From contig WTGU01000029.1 in assembly GCA_011523425.1 (NCBI GenBank), forward strand, positions 20,575 through 84,574: a stretch of 64,000 bases of DNA. The letters are read 5' to 3'. Numbering within the stretch: position 1 is the stretch's first letter; every line of letters starts with the position of its first letter. Under the pieces are notes generated by a model that worked only from the letters and a program-made list of their open reading frames with translations, ran no database searches and was not told where the DNA came from. Source of the stretch: Alphaproteobacteria bacterium. Its GTDB lineage: Bacteria; Pseudomonadota; Alphaproteobacteria; UBA828. The position numbers were made by a program, and so were the translations under genes. This document shows, in pieces, positions 1-9,822 of the stretch.

Positions 1-1
1 C

Positions 2-244
2 GAGACCGCGCGTGGCCACCTGCGCTACATCACGGCCGTCGACGGCCGCCTGACGAGCGGCAACTACGCCTATGTGGGCGAGCCCGTGGACGACTTCGAG
101 CTTCTCTCGCTCGAATTCCTGGCGCCGGACCACTCGTGCCACGCGCTGCGGCCGAAATCGCCGCTGGAGATCACCTTCGGCTTCTACGCGCCTCGGGCGT
201 CCTTCTGCTATCCCGGCGGAGAGGCGCCGCTCGACGCGGACTGA
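2..244 (+). CDS. C-terminal fragment of an unrecognised protein
   Basis: An open reading frame enters from the left edge and stops at a TGA at 242-244, giving 80 visible residues. The end is mixed alpha/beta-like with a DFELLSLEFLAPD stretch and two cysteines near the C-terminus (HSCHAL and SFCYPGG). I recognise no family. It converges on the mlaA gene, whose stop lies 18 bp away. The coding call rests on the frame being open and protein-like in composition. The start is outside the window. Confidence 0.5.
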   Translation, partial: ETARGHLRYITAVDGRLTSGNYAYVGEPVDDFELLSLEFLAPDHSCHALRPKSPLEITFGFYAPRASFCYPGGEAPLDAD

Positions 245-262
245 CCCGCCCGGCGCGGCGGC

Positions 263-1117
263 TCACTCCCCGGCGTAGCCGGGGCAGATCACGTACTTGG
301 GCTCCGTGCAGCCGCCGGTGAGCTCGCGCTGGCGCTGCTGATACTCCCAGGCGCGCACCGCCTCGTAGTGATCGACGGCATACTCGATCAGGAAGTCGAC
401 CGGGTCGATCAGCTCCTCGCGGCGCACCACGCCCTCGCCGGCATAAAGCATGACGAGGGGCGCGGGGTCGAGCACGTAGGGGCGCGCATCGAGCAGGGCA
501 TCGACGCCGAGGCCCGCGGCATCGCGCGCCGTGAAGGAGCCGAAGACCGGCAGCACGAGATAGGGGCCGTCGGCGATCCCGTAGTGGTGGAGGGTCTGGC
601 CGAAGTCCGTGTCGTCCGCCTCCAGGCCGAAGTCGGTCGCGACGTCGAAGAGCCCCGCCACGCCGAGAGTGCTGTTGACCAGGAAGCGCCCGACGCTCGT
701 GGCGGCGCGCTCGCCATCGGACTGCAGCAGGTGGTTCGCCGCGACGACCGGCTCCGTCAGGTTGGTGAAGGCGCGGCTCACCGCGTGCCGCGCCTCGGTC
801 GGCATCATGCCGCGATAGAACCGCGCGAGCGGGTCGAAGAAGAGGAAGTCCAGCGCGCCGTTGAAGTAGAAGAAAACACGGTTGATCCCCTCGAAGGGGT
901 CGTCATAGCCGTCCTCGCCGCCCTCGCGCGGCAGCACCGGCCAGTCGGCGCCGCGGCTCTCGATGGGCGGCGCCCCGTCGAGCGCCGGGGGGGCTCCCCG
1001 GTTCATCCGGTCGAGCACCGCGCAGCCCGAGATCAACGGGAGCGCGAGGAGGAGCGCGGCCACCGCCGCCGCGAGACGGCCGCGCAGGCCCCGCGACCGC
1101 GCGCGGCTAAGCGGCAC
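263..1117 (-). CDS. mlaA: MlaA (VacJ) family outer-membrane lipoprotein
   Basis: This is probably the outer-membrane component of the Mla system, which returns mislocalised phospholipids from the outer leaflet to the inner membrane. The N-terminus is a lipoprotein signal ending in LISGC. The family signature follows as DPFEGINRVFFYFN, with LDFLFFDPLARFYR, FLVNSTLGVAGLFDVA and the DFGQTLHHYGI and GPYLVLPVFG segments in the usual order. I chose GTG at 1117, which overlaps the upstream ammonia-lyase gene by 11 bp. An in-frame ATG at 1168 would add an unnatural arginine-rich lead and a 62-bp overlap. The two genes and the transglycosylase upstream form one leftward transcription unit. The family call is strong; the exact start is not. 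Confidence 0.9.
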   Translation of the reverse strand: MPLSRARSRGLRGRLAAAVAALLLALPLISGCAVLDRMNRGAPPALDGAPPIESRGADWPVLPREGGEDGYDDPFEGINRVFFYFNGALDFLFFDPLARFYRGMMPTEARHAVSRAFTNLTEPVVAANHLLQSDGERAATSVGRFLVNSTLGVAGLFDVATDFGLEADDTDFGQTLHHYGIADGPYLVLPVFGSFTARDAAGLGVDALLDARPYVLDPAPLVMLYAGEGVVRREELIDPVDFLIEYAVDHYEAVRAWEYQQRQRELTGGCTEPKYVICPGYAGE

Positions 1118-2147
1118 CTGGACCGTCGCCCTGCTCGAGCACCGCGCGGAAGGTGGCGGGGTCGACATTGCCGCCGGAGAGGACCGCGACCACGGTGCGC
1201 CCCGCCGTCTCGACCCTGCCCGCGAGCAGCGCCGCCAGCGCCACGGCGCCCCCCGGCTCGACGACGAGCTTGAGATGGGCGAAAGCCGCGCGCATGGCGG
1301 CGCCGACCTCGCGGTCGCTCACGGCGACGCCGCTGTGCACGCGCCCGGCGTTGATCGCGAAGGTGAGCTCGCCCGGAATCGGTGCGAGAAGCGCGTCGCA
1401 GAAGCTACCGGCCTGCGCGCCGGGCGCGCCGACGCGGCGGCCACGTTCGAGCGACATCGCGTGGTCATGGTAGCCGTCGGGTTCCGCGGTGTGAAGGCGG
1501 GTCCCCGGCCACGCGTCGGCGATGGCGAGTCCGGTGCCGGCCATCAGGCCGCCGCCGCCGGCCGGCACGACGACCGCATCGGGCCGGCAGCCGAGGGCCT
1601 CGCACTGGCGCACGACCTCGTGCCCGACCGTCCCCTGGCCGGCGATGACGTGAAAGTCGTCATAGGGCTTGACCAGCACGGCACCGCGTTCGGCCGCGAT
1701 GCGCGCGCCCAGCGCCTCGCGCGCCTGGCTGGAGCGGTCGTAGAGCACCACCTCCGCGCCGTGGCGGCGCGTGCCTGCGATCTTCACTTCCGGCGCGTCC
1801 CTCGGCATGACGATGACCGCCGGCACGCCGACGAGCCTGGCGGCAGCCGCGACGGCCTGGGCGTGGTTGCCCGAGGAATACGCCACCACCCCGCCCTCGC
1901 CGGCGCCGGCGGGGAGCTGCGACAGCCGGTTGTAGGCGCCGCGGAACTTGAACGAGCCGGTGCGCTGCAACGGCTCGGCCTTGAGCAGCAGCCGCCCGCC
2001 GATCCGCTCGTCGAGGGCATCCGCCCTGAGCAGCGGCGTCTCGACGGCCTGCCCCGCCAGCCGCTCCGCCGCCGCGCGCACATCGGCCGGCGTGGGCAGC
2101 GGTGCCGGCGCGGCCGCTGCGGGTGCGTCGTCGCGGTCGTCGCTCAC
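1107..2147 (-). CDS. threonine/serine ammonia-lyase-like PLP enzyme
   Basis: This is a fold-type II pyridoxal-phosphate enzyme of the threonine dehydratase family, which deaminates threonine or serine to 2-oxo acids. The PLP lysine lies in GSFKFRGAYN, followed by SSGNHAQAVA and the phosphate-binding glycine loop PAGGGGLMAG. A C-terminal LSGGNVD segment is also typical. There is no ACT regulatory domain, so it resembles catabolic or serine-racemase-like members (about 346 residues) rather than biosynthetic IlvA. The GTG start at 2147 overlaps the stop of the upstream transglycosylase as GTGA, which indicates translational coupling and excludes a start further upstream. Substrate (threonine, serine or hydroxyaspartate) cannot be settled from the sequence. 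Confidence 0.85.
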   Translation of the reverse strand: MSDDRDDAPAAAAPAPLPTPADVRAAAERLAGQAVETPLLRADALDERIGGRLLLKAEPLQRTGSFKFRGAYNRLSQLPAGAGEGGVVAYSSGNHAQAVAAAARLVGVPAVIVMPRDAPEVKIAGTRRHGAEVVLYDRSSQAREALGARIAAERGAVLVKPYDDFHVIAGQGTVGHEVVRQCEALGCRPDAVVVPAGGGGLMAGTGLAIADAWPGTRLHTAEPDGYHDHAMSLERGRRVGAPGAQAGSFCDALLAPIPGELTFAINAGRVHSGVAVSDREVGAAMRAAFAHLKLVVEPGGAVALAALLAGRVETAGRTVVAVLSGGNVDPATFRAVLEQGDGPGAA

Positions 2148-4369
2148 GGGCGCAACCGGCTCCGGCCCCAGCGCCGGCCCCGGTCCGCGCGCCGCTTCCC
2201 GGCAGGCGCCGGACGGTCCGCAGGCGCGACGGCGTCGCCGATGCGTCCCCGCGCCGGCCGGCACAGAGCCCGGAAGTCGGCCCGGCCATGGCGCGCGGCG
2301 TCACTCCCCTGCCCGCAGCGGGCCGCCAGCGACCGGGCGGACATGCCGCGCGCGAGATCGTGCTCCAGACTGGACGCCGTCGGTCGCGCGCCGAGCTGCC
2401 AGCGATAGACCTGGGTCCCCTCGAGGACCCGCTGCACGTAGTTTCGCGTCTCCGAGAGGGGGATCATCTCGATCCAGTCGATCACGTCCACGTCGGGGTC
2501 GTGGCGGGGGTCGCCGTTGGCCGCGATCCAGCGGCGCACGTTTCGCGGCCCGCCATTGTAGGCGGCGATCGCCAGCAGGTACGAGCCGTCGAAGCGCGCC
2601 ACCAGGTCGCGGAGATAGCGACTGCCGAGCGCGACGTTGTGGGCACGACTGGTCGTGAGCCGGGTGCGGGAGTCGCTCACGCCCATCTGGCGGGCGAGGT
2701 CGCGCGCGGTGCGCGGCATGAGCTGCATCAGGCCGAGTGCGCCGGAGGCGCTCCGCGCCTTCCGGTCGAAGCGGCTCTCCTGCCGGATCAGCGCAAGCAC
2801 CAGCGCGTGCTCGAGAGAGGCGTCCTCCTGCGCAAACGGCACGTCCACCAGGGGGAACAGACGGCCCACCGAGACATAGCCGTTCCGCGCGGCCCGCTGG
2901 GCGGAGCGAATCGCCTGGTCGGCCCGTCCGATCGAGTGCGCGAGCGCCGATATCAGGCCGTGGTCCGCCTCGTTGCGGGCGAGAGCGCTGAGGCGGTTGA
3001 AGAACGGCGCCAGCAGCTCGTCGCGGCCGAGAAACTCGAGGATACGGACCGCGGCGACCAGGGCGTGGCCGCCGAGCGTGGCCTCGCCCGGGTCCTCGCG
3101 TGCGGCGATCAGCGGCGCGTCCGGCGCGGCGATACGGCCGACGGCGAGCTGACCGTAGAAGGTGCCCGGATAGGCGGCGGCCGTGTCGTACCAGAAGGCC
3201 GCGCCCACCGCATCGCCCTGCGCGTCCGCCGCCCGGCCCGCCCAGTAGGCCGCCCGCGCCCGGCTGATCGGCATGGACACCGCGTCGTGCATGCGGAGGA
3301 AGTGGGAGAAGGCGCGCGGCGCGTCGTCGAGAAATCGGAGAGCGATCCACCCGGCCAGCCACTCGGCGGCGGAGAAGGAGGAGGTCGATGTCTGCCGGTG
3401 ACCGGCGACGAGCGCGTAGGCCTCGGCGCTCAGGCCGTCCTCGAGCGCGCGGCGCGCCAGGATCGCCCGCTCGTGCCACCAGAGCTTGGGGCGGGGGCCG
3501 AGGCGCTCGGGAAGCTCCTGCAGGAGCGCGCGGGCATGCTCGTCGCGCCCCTTCGCGCGCCGCCAGCGCAGCCGCTCGTAGACGAGCCCGGCATCGTCGC
3601 GAAGCGCCTCCGGCACCTGCGCGATCGCCCAGTCCACGCCGCCGGCGCGCGCGCGCAGCGCGAGCCGCGCCTGCGCCAGACGCTGCTGGCCCTCGTCGAC
3701 GTAGCGGAACGTGCGGCGCGCGGCGCTCCGCTGGTTGGTCCACACCAGGCGGTCGAGGCGGGCGACATGGTCCTCCGGCCGCAGCATCGAGCGATAGCGG
3801 CGATAGGCCTCGCGCAGCTCGCGCCGGGTGAACGAGCCCTCGATCCACGCAGCACGGACGAGCGTCACCGCGCGCTCCTTCTCGCCGGCCCCGAGCAGGG
3901 CGTCGGCATAGCGCAGGCGGCCCCGGCTGCTGACCGGATCGCGCCAGCGGTACCAGGCAAGCACCTCCTCGTCGGAAACGCCCGCCGTCATCGCCTTCTC
4001 GGCATTGGCCTGCAACGCGTCGGGAGACGGCCAGTCCGGATGCTCGTCGATGAACTCCGCGATCTCGGCGAACGAGGCGCGCGTTTCCGGACGGCTGTAG
4101 TCCCACCAGCGCAGGATCGTCGCGCCGAGCGGGTCGAGGGCTCTCGCGGCGAGCCGGTGGGCCCGGCGCCAGTTGTCGTTCTTCGCCGCCCTGAAGGCCT
4201 CCACGTAGAAGGTGATGTCCACCTGCGACACGGGCGGCGGCAGCGGCGGCCCGGCATCCGCACGGGCGGGGACGCTTGCGACGGCGCAGACGATCGCCAC
4301 CAACACGGCAAACGCCACCCCGCGGACGCGGCCCGGCAGGGCCTGCTCTCGTCGCGGCCTTGTTCCCAT
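2144..4369 (-). CDS. soluble lytic murein transglycosylase (Slt family)
   Basis: A periplasmic enzyme that cleaves peptidoglycan glycan strands with 1,6-anhydro product formation. The first 38 or so residues form a signal peptide ending in ARA. The long middle is an alpha-superhelical region as in Slt70. The catalytic SLT domain is in the last 200 residues, with [11 protein letters not shown] containing the catalytic glutamate, then [25 protein letters not shown] and [10 protein letters not shown]. At 741 residues it is slightly longer than the usual 650-700. It is divergent from dapA with only about 55 bp between the two starts, an arrangement common in alphaproteobacteria, and it leads the transcription unit that contains the PLP enzyme and mlaA. 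Confidence 0.93.
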   Translation of the reverse strand: MGTRPRREQALPGRVRGVAFAVLVAIVCAVASVPARADAGPPLPPPVSQVDITFYVEAFRAAKNDNWRRAHRLAARALDPLGATILRWWDYSRPETRASFAEIAEFIDEHPDWPSPDALQANAEKAMTAGVSDEEVLAWYRWRDPVSSRGRLRYADALLGAGEKERAVTLVRAAWIEGSFTRRELREAYRRYRSMLRPEDHVARLDRLVWTNQRSAARRTFRYVDEGQQRLAQARLALRARAGGVDWAIAQVPEALRDDAGLVYERLRWRRAKGRDEHARALLQELPERLGPRPKLWWHERAILARRALEDGLSAEAYALVAGHRQTSTSSFSAAEWLAGWIALRFLDDAPRAFSHFLRMHDAVSMPISRARAAYWAGRAADAQGDAVGAAFWYDTAAAYPGTFYGQLAVGRIAAPDAPLIAAREDPGEATLGGHALVAAVRILEFLGRDELLAPFFNRLSALARNEADHGLISALAHSIGRADQAIRSAQRAARNGYVSVGRLFPLVDVPFAQEDASLEHALVLALIRQESRFDRKARSASGALGLMQLMPRTARDLARQMGVSDSRTRLTTSRAHNVALGSRYLRDLVARFDGSYLLAIAAYNGGPRNVRRWIAANGDPRHDPDVDVIDWIEMIPLSETRNYVQRVLEGTQVYRWQLGARPTASSLEHDLARGMSARSLAARCGQGSDAARHGRADFRALCRPARGRIGDAVAPADRPAPAGKRRADRGRRWGRSRLRP

Positions 4370-4424
4370 TATGATGCCAACCTATTCTCGCTCACGAGGC
4401 AATGCACGACCGTGGGAGCGTGGC

Positions 4425-5300
4425 ATGTTCCGTGGATATCTGACTGCCCTGATCACGCCGTTCCGCGATGGCAAGGTGGATGAGGACGCATACCGTGACT
4501 TCGTCGAGTGGCAAATCGAGGAGGGCGCCGCCGGGCTCGTGCCCTGCGGCACCACGGGTGAATCGCCGACCCTCAGCCACGAGGAACACCACCGGGTGAC
4601 CGAGATCTGCATCGAGGTCGCTGCGGGGCGGGTTCCGGTCGTGGCCGGCACGGGCTCGAACTCGACCGAGGAGGCGATCAGCCTGACCCGCCACGCCAGA
4701 GACTCCGGCGCAGACGGCGCGCTGCTGGTCATGCCCTATTACAACAAGCCGACGCAAGAGGGCATGTACGCCCACTACAAGGCCGTCAACGACGCCGTGG
4801 ACATCCCGCAGATCATCTACAACATCCCCGGACGCAGCGTCGTCGACATGTCGGTGGAGACGATGGCGCGCTGCGCCGAGCTCCCCAACGTCGTCGGCGT
4901 CAAGGACGCCACCGCCGACGTCGGCAGGCCCACCCGCACGAGGACGGCCATCGGCGAGGAGTTCTGCCAGCTCTCGGGCGAGGACGGCACCATCCTGGGC
5001 TTCCTCGCGCAGGGGGGGGACGGCTGCATCTCGGTGACCGCGAACGTGGCGCCGCGCCAGTGCGCGGGCTTCTTCGCCGCGTGGGCCGACGGCGATACCG
5101 CCGGCGCGCTCGACCGGCACACGAGGCTGATGCCGCTTCACGACGCGCTCTTCGTCGAGAGCAACCCGATCCCGGTCAAGTACGCCGCGTCGCTGCTGGG
5201 CAAGTGCGGGCCGGAGGTGCGGCTGCCGCTGACGCCCCCGAGCGAGAGCAACTGCACGCGGATCGAGGCGGCGATGCGCCAGGTCGGCCTCCTCAACTGA
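4425..5300 (+). CDS. dapA: 4-hydroxy-tetrahydrodipicolinate synthase
   Basis: Condenses pyruvate with aspartate semialdehyde in lysine and meso-diaminopimelate synthesis; cytoplasmic TIM-barrel tetramer. Visible motifs are [12 protein letters not shown] near residue 45, the [15 protein letters not shown] segment with the proton-relay tyrosine, YNIPGRS, and the Schiff-base lysine in VVGVKDA. The 291-residue length is normal. I chose ATG at 4425 because GGGAGCG lies just upstream and the [14 protein letters not shown]-terminus is family-typical; the frame extends further upstream without domain-like sequence. It is followed 31 bp later by smpB. Confidence 0.96.
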   Translation: MFRGYLTALITPFRDGKVDEDAYRDFVEWQIEEGAAGLVPCGTTGESPTLSHEEHHRVTEICIEVAAGRVPVVAGTGSNSTEEAISLTRHARDSGADGALLVMPYYNKPTQEGMYAHYKAVNDAVDIPQIIYNIPGRSVVDMSVETMARCAELPNVVGVKDATADVGRPTRTRTAIGEEFCQLSGEDGTILGFLAQGGDGCISVTANVAPRQCAGFFAAWADGDTAGALDRHTRLMPLHDALFVESNPIPVKYAASLLGKCGPEVRLPLTPPSESNCTRIEAAMRQVGLLN

Positions 5301-5331
5301 GCCGGGCGCCGGACCGGCGACGGCCCGCGCG

Positions 5332-5808
5332 GTGAGCGGAAAGGCCGCCGCCCCCGGCGGCAAGCGCATCGCGCAGAATCGCAAGGCGCGCCGCGACTAC
5401 CACCTGGAGCGCCCCTTCGAGGTCGGCATCCGGCTCACCGGCACCGAGGTCAAGTCGCTGCGCGCGGGCCGCGCCAACATCAACGATGCCTACGCCGTCG
5501 AGCGCGGCGGCGAGGTGTATCTGCTGAACGCGCACATCTCGCAGTACGACGGCGCCGGCCCCTTCAACCACGATCCGCTCAGGCCGCGAAAGCTGCTGCT
5601 GCACAAGCGCGAGATCCGCAAGCTCGTGGGCGCTCTCAGGCGCGGCGGCGTGACCCTGGTGCCGCTCACCCTCTATTTCAACGCGCGCGGGATCGCCAAG
5701 CTCTCGCTCGCCATGGCGTCCGGCAAGCGCCAGTACGACAAGCGTCAGGCGGAGAAGCAGCGCGACTGGCAGCGTCAGAAGGCGCGGCTGGTGCGCGAGC
5801 GCGGGTAG
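5332..5808 (+). CDS. smpB: SsrA (tmRNA)-binding protein
   Basis: Binds tmRNA and delivers it to stalled ribosomes for trans-translation. The 158-residue protein shows the family run NRKARRDYHL, GIRLTGTEVKSLRAG, NINDAYA, PRKLLLHKREI and the basic C-terminal tail KRQYDKRQAEKQRDW that inserts in the mRNA channel. Start is GTG at 5332. It sits downstream of dapA on the same strand. No ssrA gene is seen in the window. A short tandem repeat of TCAGGCAG lies just after the stop at about 5821-5840. Confidence 0.96.
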   Translation: MSGKAAAPGGKRIAQNRKARRDYHLERPFEVGIRLTGTEVKSLRAGRANINDAYAVERGGEVYLLNAHISQYDGAGPFNHDPLRPRKLLLHKREIRKLVGALRRGGVTLVPLTLYFNARGIAKLSLAMASGKRQYDKRQAEKQRDWQRQKARLVRERG

Positions 5809-5836
5809 CCCCTCTCCGGGTCAGGCAGTCAGGCAG

Positions 5837-6508
5837 TCAGGCGGGCGGGGCGTCGAGCGCCTCCCGGATCGTCCGGAACACGTCGGCGAACATCGCGGGC
5901 GTGAGACGGCCCGTGTTCGTATTCAGCCGCGAGCAGTGGTAGCTGTCGACCAGCAGACGCGCTGCGTCGAGGCGATGGACCGCGCCGTGGGCGAAGCGGC
6001 AGGCGCCGGCCCGTCGCCCCAGCGCCCTCAGCACCGCGCCGTGGGCGACCTGGCCCAGCGCGAGGATCGCGCGAAGCCGCGACATGGCGGCGATCTCGGC
6101 GGCGAGGAAGTCGCGGCAGGCGGCGATCTCGGCCGCCGTCGGCTTGTTCTTGGGCGGAACGCAGCGCACCGCGTTGGTGATCCGGCAGTCGCGGAGGGCG
6201 AGGCCGTCCTCCGGCCGGGCGCCATAGGTGCCGGCGGCGAAGCCGCAATCGCCGAGAGTCGCGTAGAGCAGGTCGCCGGCATGGTCGCCGGTGAAGGGCC
6301 GGCCGCTGCGATTGGCCCCGCGCAGGCCGGGGGCGAGGCCGACGATCAGGAGCCGCGCATCGAGGCCGCCGAAGCTCTGCACCGGCGCGTTGTGCCAGCC
6401 GGGCTCGACAGCGCGCCATTCCTCGCGAAAGGCGACGAGCCTGGGGCAGCCGCCGCAGTCCCGGTCCGGTCCGGCCGGCGCGGACGGAGCGGACACCGGC
6501 GGGCTCAC
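5837..6508 (-). CDS. type 5 (UdgB-like) uracil-DNA glycosylase
   Basis: A base-excision repair enzyme removing uracil or other deaminated bases from DNA. Motif 1 reads GLAPGLRGANRSGRPFTGD, which fits the family-5 enzymes and lacks the usual polar Asp/Asn catalytic residue of family 1. Motif 2 is SYHCSRLNTNTGRLT. The N-terminus has the CGGCPRL cysteine cluster; together with further cysteines (DCRITNAVRCVPP) it could bind an Fe-S cluster. Its ATG overlaps the stop of the NYN gene as ATGA, so the two are co-translated. The 223-residue length is normal. Confidence 0.85.
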   Translation of the reverse strand: MSPPVSAPSAPAGPDRDCGGCPRLVAFREEWRAVEPGWHNAPVQSFGGLDARLLIVGLAPGLRGANRSGRPFTGDHAGDLLYATLGDCGFAAGTYGARPEDGLALRDCRITNAVRCVPPKNKPTAAEIAACRDFLAAEIAAMSRLRAILALGQVAHGAVLRALGRRAGACRFAHGAVHRLDAARLLVDSYHCSRLNTNTGRLTPAMFADVFRTIREALDAPPA

Positions 6509-7155
6509 GCCGAGTGCGACACCTCGTCGACCATCTCGCCCCCGTCACCGTCGCCGTCGTCCTCGTACTCGTCGTACTCGCCGTCCATCGGCTCCCTCAC
6601 GGCGCGGGGACGCTCGTTGCGCCACTTGGGCTCGCGCGCGATCAGGGGCTCGAGCTCCTGCAGCTCGATGAAGCTGTCGGCCTGGCGGCGCAGCTCGTCG
6701 GCGATCATGGGCGGCTGGGAGCGAAGGGTGCTGACCACGGATACCCGCACGCCCCGGTGCTGCACCGCCTCGACCACCCGGCGAAAATCGCCGTCGCCGG
6801 AAAACAGCACGATATGGTCGAGCGCCTCCGCCATGATCATCATGTCGACGGCGATCTCGATGTCCATGTCGCCCTTGACCTTGCGCCGGCCCATGGAATC
6901 GGTGAACTCCTTGGTCGGCTTCGTGACCAGCGTGTAGCCGTTGTAGTCGAGCCAGTCGACCAGCGGCCGGATGGGCGAATACTCCTGGTCCTCGACGAGA
7001 GCGGTGTAATAGAGGGCGCGGATGAGGCGGCCCTTGTCCGCGAATTCCTCGCGCAAGCGCTTGTAGTCTATGTCGAAACCGAGCGAACGCGCGGCGGCAT
7101 ACAAATTCGCGCCGTCGATGAAGAGGCCGATTCGCTCTTGCGAATTGAAGTCCAT
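6505..7155 (-). CDS. NYN (LabA/DUF88) domain protein, putative RNase
   Basis: A PIN-like NYN-domain protein of 216 residues. Acidic metal-site candidates are in LFIDGANLY near residue 12, KGDMDIEIAVDM in the middle, and VLFSGDGDFRRVV, the common NYN pattern. The tail after residue 180 is acidic and low in complexity (DEYEDDGDGDGG). Such proteins are inferred to be RNases, but their substrates are mostly unknown. It is co-transcribed with the uracil-DNA glycosylase and diverges from folK; this neighbourhood with smpB is common in alphaproteobacteria. Confidence 0.85.
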   Translation of the reverse strand: MDFNSQERIGLFIDGANLYAAARSLGFDIDYKRLREEFADKGRLIRALYYTALVEDQEYSPIRPLVDWLDYNGYTLVTKPTKEFTDSMGRRKVKGDMDIEIAVDMMIMAEALDHIVLFSGDGDFRRVVEAVQHRGVRVSVVSTLRSQPPMIADELRRQADSFIELQELEPLIAREPKWRNERPRAVREPMDGEYDEYEDDGDGDGGEMVDEVSHSA

Positions 7156-7315
7156 GCAGCTCTATCCTTCCTCGTTCGATCGGGCAGGACGCCTGGCAGG
7201 GACGGCGTGGAGCAATCTCCGCGCCGATGGTTCGCCATGCCGAAGCTTCATGCCCCGACCCTATAACTAGGACTTACCGGAGACGGGAACAAGTGCAAGA
7301 GCACTTATCGCTGCG

Positions 7316-7843
7316 ATGATCCTGATCGCGCTCGGTGCGAATCTCCCGACCGCGCGCTTCGGCGCGCCGGCCCAGGGGCTCGATGCCGCGCTCGGCGCGC
7401 TCGGTGACGCTCGCTTGCAGGTCGCGGCACGGTCGCGCTGGTATCGCAGCGCGCCGCTCCCGCCTGCAGACGGACCCTGGTTCGTCAATGGCGTGATCCG
7501 GGTCGAGACGGCACTCTCCCCCGTCGCCCTCATGGCGCGCCTGCTCGAGGTCGAAGCCGCATTCGGGCGCCGGCGCGGCGTGGACGGCGCTGCGCGGCCG
7601 CTCGATCTCGACCTGCTCGACTATCGCGGCCGCATCGTCCGGCGCGACCGCGACCGGGAGGGGCCGGCGCTCGTCCTCCCCCACCCGCGGCTCGGCGAGC
7701 GGGCGTTCGTGCTGGCTCCCCTGCTCGAGGTCGCCCCCGACTGGCGCCATCCCGAATCGGGCGCCCCGGCCACGGCCCTGCTCGCGGCGGTGGCGGCGAC
7801 GCAGGTCGTCGAGCCGCTGCCCCCTGCCCCGCAGCGGGAATGA
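7316..7843 (+). CDS. folK: 6-hydroxymethyl-7,8-dihydropterin pyrophosphokinase
   Basis: Transfers pyrophosphate from ATP to hydroxymethyldihydropterin in folate synthesis. The N-terminal ILIALGANLP, the RSRWYRSAPL segment, FVNGVIRVET, and the signature RPLDLDLLDY followed by LPHPRLGERAFVL identify HPPK. At 175 residues it is of normal length. The ATG at 7316 begins directly at the conserved core. The rpoZ gene that often follows folK in alphaproteobacteria is absent here. Confidence 0.92.
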   Translation: MILIALGANLPTARFGAPAQGLDAALGALGDARLQVAARSRWYRSAPLPPADGPWFVNGVIRVETALSPVALMARLLEVEAAFGRRRGVDGAARPLDLDLLDYRGRIVRRDRDREGPALVLPHPRLGERAFVLAPLLEVAPDWRHPESGAPATALLAAVAATQVVEPLPPAPQRE

Positions 7844-7988
7844 GGGCGGACCGGCTCGGGCAGAAGCGCGTGCAGATGCTGCAGCGGATACGGCGCTGCA
7901 GGGACGCGCTGGTTGATCATCTTCGTCGGCGAGAGATATCATGGCCCGCGCTGACAGCGGACAGCCGGCGCTACGGTCGAAGGACAGG

Positions 7989-9278
7989 ATGAAACGAGTT
8001 CTCGCAGCCGGCATCGCCGGCCTGATGATGGCTAGCCTCCCGGCCCTGGCACCGGCTCAGGAGGCTGCGGAAACCTACGAGCAGCTCGACCTGTTCGGCG
8101 ACATTCTCGAGCATATCCGCGACGACTACGTCGAGGACGTGGACACCTCGGAGCTGATCGAGGCCGCCATCGACGGCATGATCGCCTCGCTCGACCCGCA
8201 CTCCAAGTACCACGATCCCAAGAGCTTCAGGGAAGTCCAGGTCCAGGCCCGCGGTGAGTTCGGCGGCCTCGGCATCGAGGTGACGATGGAGAACGGCCTG
8301 GTCAAGGTGATCGCGCCGATCGACGACACCCCCGCCCAGCGCGCCGGCATCGAGCCGGGCGACCTGGTGACCCATCTCGACGGCGAGCCGGTGCAGGGCC
8401 TCACCCTCCAGCAGGCGGTCGACAAGATGCGCGGCCCGGCCGATTCCGAGATCAGGCTGACCATCCGCCGCAGCGGCCTGGATGAAGCCCTCGAGGTCCC
8501 GATCACGCGCGCGATCATCAAGATCCGTTCGGTACGCGCGCGGCTGGTGGACGACGACGTCATCCTCGCGCGGATCTCGACGTTCTCCGAGCGCACTGCC
8601 GACGATCTCGAGGAGATCGTCGGCGGTCTGTGGGACGAGACCGGCGAGCGGGCGCTCGGTGCCGTGCTCGACCTGCGGAACAATCCGGGCGGTCTCCTCG
8701 AACAGGCGATCGCCGTCTCGGATGCGTTCCTGGAGCGCGGCGAGATCGTCTCGACGCGGGGGCGCCGGGCCGACAGCGCGCAGCGCTTCAGCGCCGAGGG
8801 TGGCGACATCATCGACGGCGCGCCAATGGTGGTGCTGATCAACGGCGGATCGGCATCGGCGTCGGAGATCGTCGCCGGCGCGCTGCAGGACCACCGGCGC
8901 GCGGTCATTCTCGGTACCCGCTCCTTCGGCAAGGGCTCGGTGCAGACGGTTCTCCCCCTTCCCAGCGGGCGCGGGGCGCTGCGTCTCACCACCGCGCACT
9001 ACTTCACGCCGGCCGGCCGCGACATCCAGGCGAACGGGATCGAGCCGGACATCGTCGTCGAACGGATCCGGCCGCAGCAGGAGCCGGAGCCCGAGCACCG
9101 CGAGGGGGACCTGAGGGGGCAGCTCGACAATACCGGCCGGGACGACGCCGGGACCGACGGGGACACCGCGCCGGAAGAGGCGGCGGACGACCCGGCGGAG
9201 AACGACTATCAGCTCGCCCGCGCCATCGACCTGCTGCGCGGCTTCCACCTGCTCTCGGGCGACGCGGTCCTGAACTGA
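7989..9278 (+). CDS. ctpA: S41-family carboxyl-terminal processing protease
   Basis: A periplasmic tail-specific protease. A signal peptide covers about residues 1-24 (ending APAQ). Then come an N-terminal helical region, a PDZ domain ([19 protein letters not shown] onwards, residues about 80-160), and the S41 catalytic core with DLRNNPGG, the serine in [15 protein letters not shown] and the lysine in [11 protein letters not shown]. The C-terminal 60 residues are acidic and probably disordered. I chose ATG at 7989, preceded by AGGACAGG, over an in-frame ATG at 7941 because it places the signal peptide at the N-terminus. It is followed 31 bp later by rppH. Confidence 0.93.
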   Translation: MKRVLAAGIAGLMMASLPALAPAQEAAETYEQLDLFGDILEHIRDDYVEDVDTSELIEAAIDGMIASLDPHSKYHDPKSFREVQVQARGEFGGLGIEVTMENGLVKVIAPIDDTPAQRAGIEPGDLVTHLDGEPVQGLTLQQAVDKMRGPADSEIRLTIRRSGLDEALEVPITRAIIKIRSVRARLVDDDVILARISTFSERTADDLEEIVGGLWDETGERALGAVLDLRNNPGGLLEQAIAVSDAFLERGEIVSTRGRRADSAQRFSAEGGDIIDGAPMVVLINGGSASASEIVAGALQDHRRAVILGTRSFGKGSVQTVLPLPSGRGALRLTTAHYFTPAGRDIQANGIEPDIVVERIRPQQEPEPEHREGDLRGQLDNTGRDDAGTDGDTAPEEAADDPAENDYQLARAIDLLRGFHLLSGDAVLN

Positions 9279-9309
9279 GCGGGGAGCGGCGGCCTGCCCG
9301 GCCGGCGGC

Positions 9310-9822
9310 ATGACGAGCCCGGACGATCTTCCCTACCGGCCCTGCGTCGGCGTGCTGCTGTTCAACGCCCGGGGACTGGTCTTCGTCGGCAGGCGCATCG
9401 ACATGGTGCAGGAGGCCTGGCAGATGCCGCAGGGCGGAATCGACCGGGGCGAGAGCCCCCGCGACGCGGCCCTGCGCGAGCTCGAGGAAGAGACCGGCGT
9501 CGCGCCTGACCGGGTGGAGCTGCTCGCGGAAACCCGCGCGTGGCTGCGCTACGACCTGCCGCCGAAGATGGTCCGCCGGGTCTGGCGGGGGCGCTACCGG
9601 GGCCAGGAGCAGAAGTGGTTCGCCGCGCGCTTCCTCGGCACCGACGCCGACATCGACGTCAGGACGGCGCACCCGGAGTTCAGCGACTGGCGCTGGTCGC
9701 CCGTCGACGAGCTCGCCGTCAACGCGGTGTCGTTCAAGCAGGCGCTCTACGAAGCGGTGATTGCCGAGTTTCGTCCGCTTCTCGCGCCATCGCCCGCGCG
9801 AGGCGGCGGGCATAGAGGCTGA
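9310..9822 (+). CDS. rppH: RNA pyrophosphohydrolase (Nudix)
   Basis: Removes pyrophosphate from 5'-triphosphate RNA and so starts RNase E-dependent decay. The Nudix box is clear: [22 protein letters not shown], with the flanking [15 protein letters not shown] and QKWFAARF segments of the RppH/IalA branch. The 170-residue length is normal. Its 3' end overlaps the convergent ferritin-like gene by 89 bp, so the last 30 codons are read on both strands. Confidence 0.93.
   Translation: MTSPDDLPYRPCVGVLLFNARGLVFVGRRIDMVQEAWQMPQGGIDRGESPRDAALRELEEETGVAPDRVELLAETRAWLRYDLPPKMVRRVWRGRYRGQEQKWFAARFLGTDADIDVRTAHPEFSDWRWSPVDELAVNAVSFKQALYEAVIAEFRPLLAPSPARGGGHRG

Noticed and set aside
2102..4483. Long rightward frame through the lytic transglycosylase and into dapA
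   Set aside because: Overlaps a clear SLT-domain protein on the opposite strand and dapA in another frame; no domain sense.
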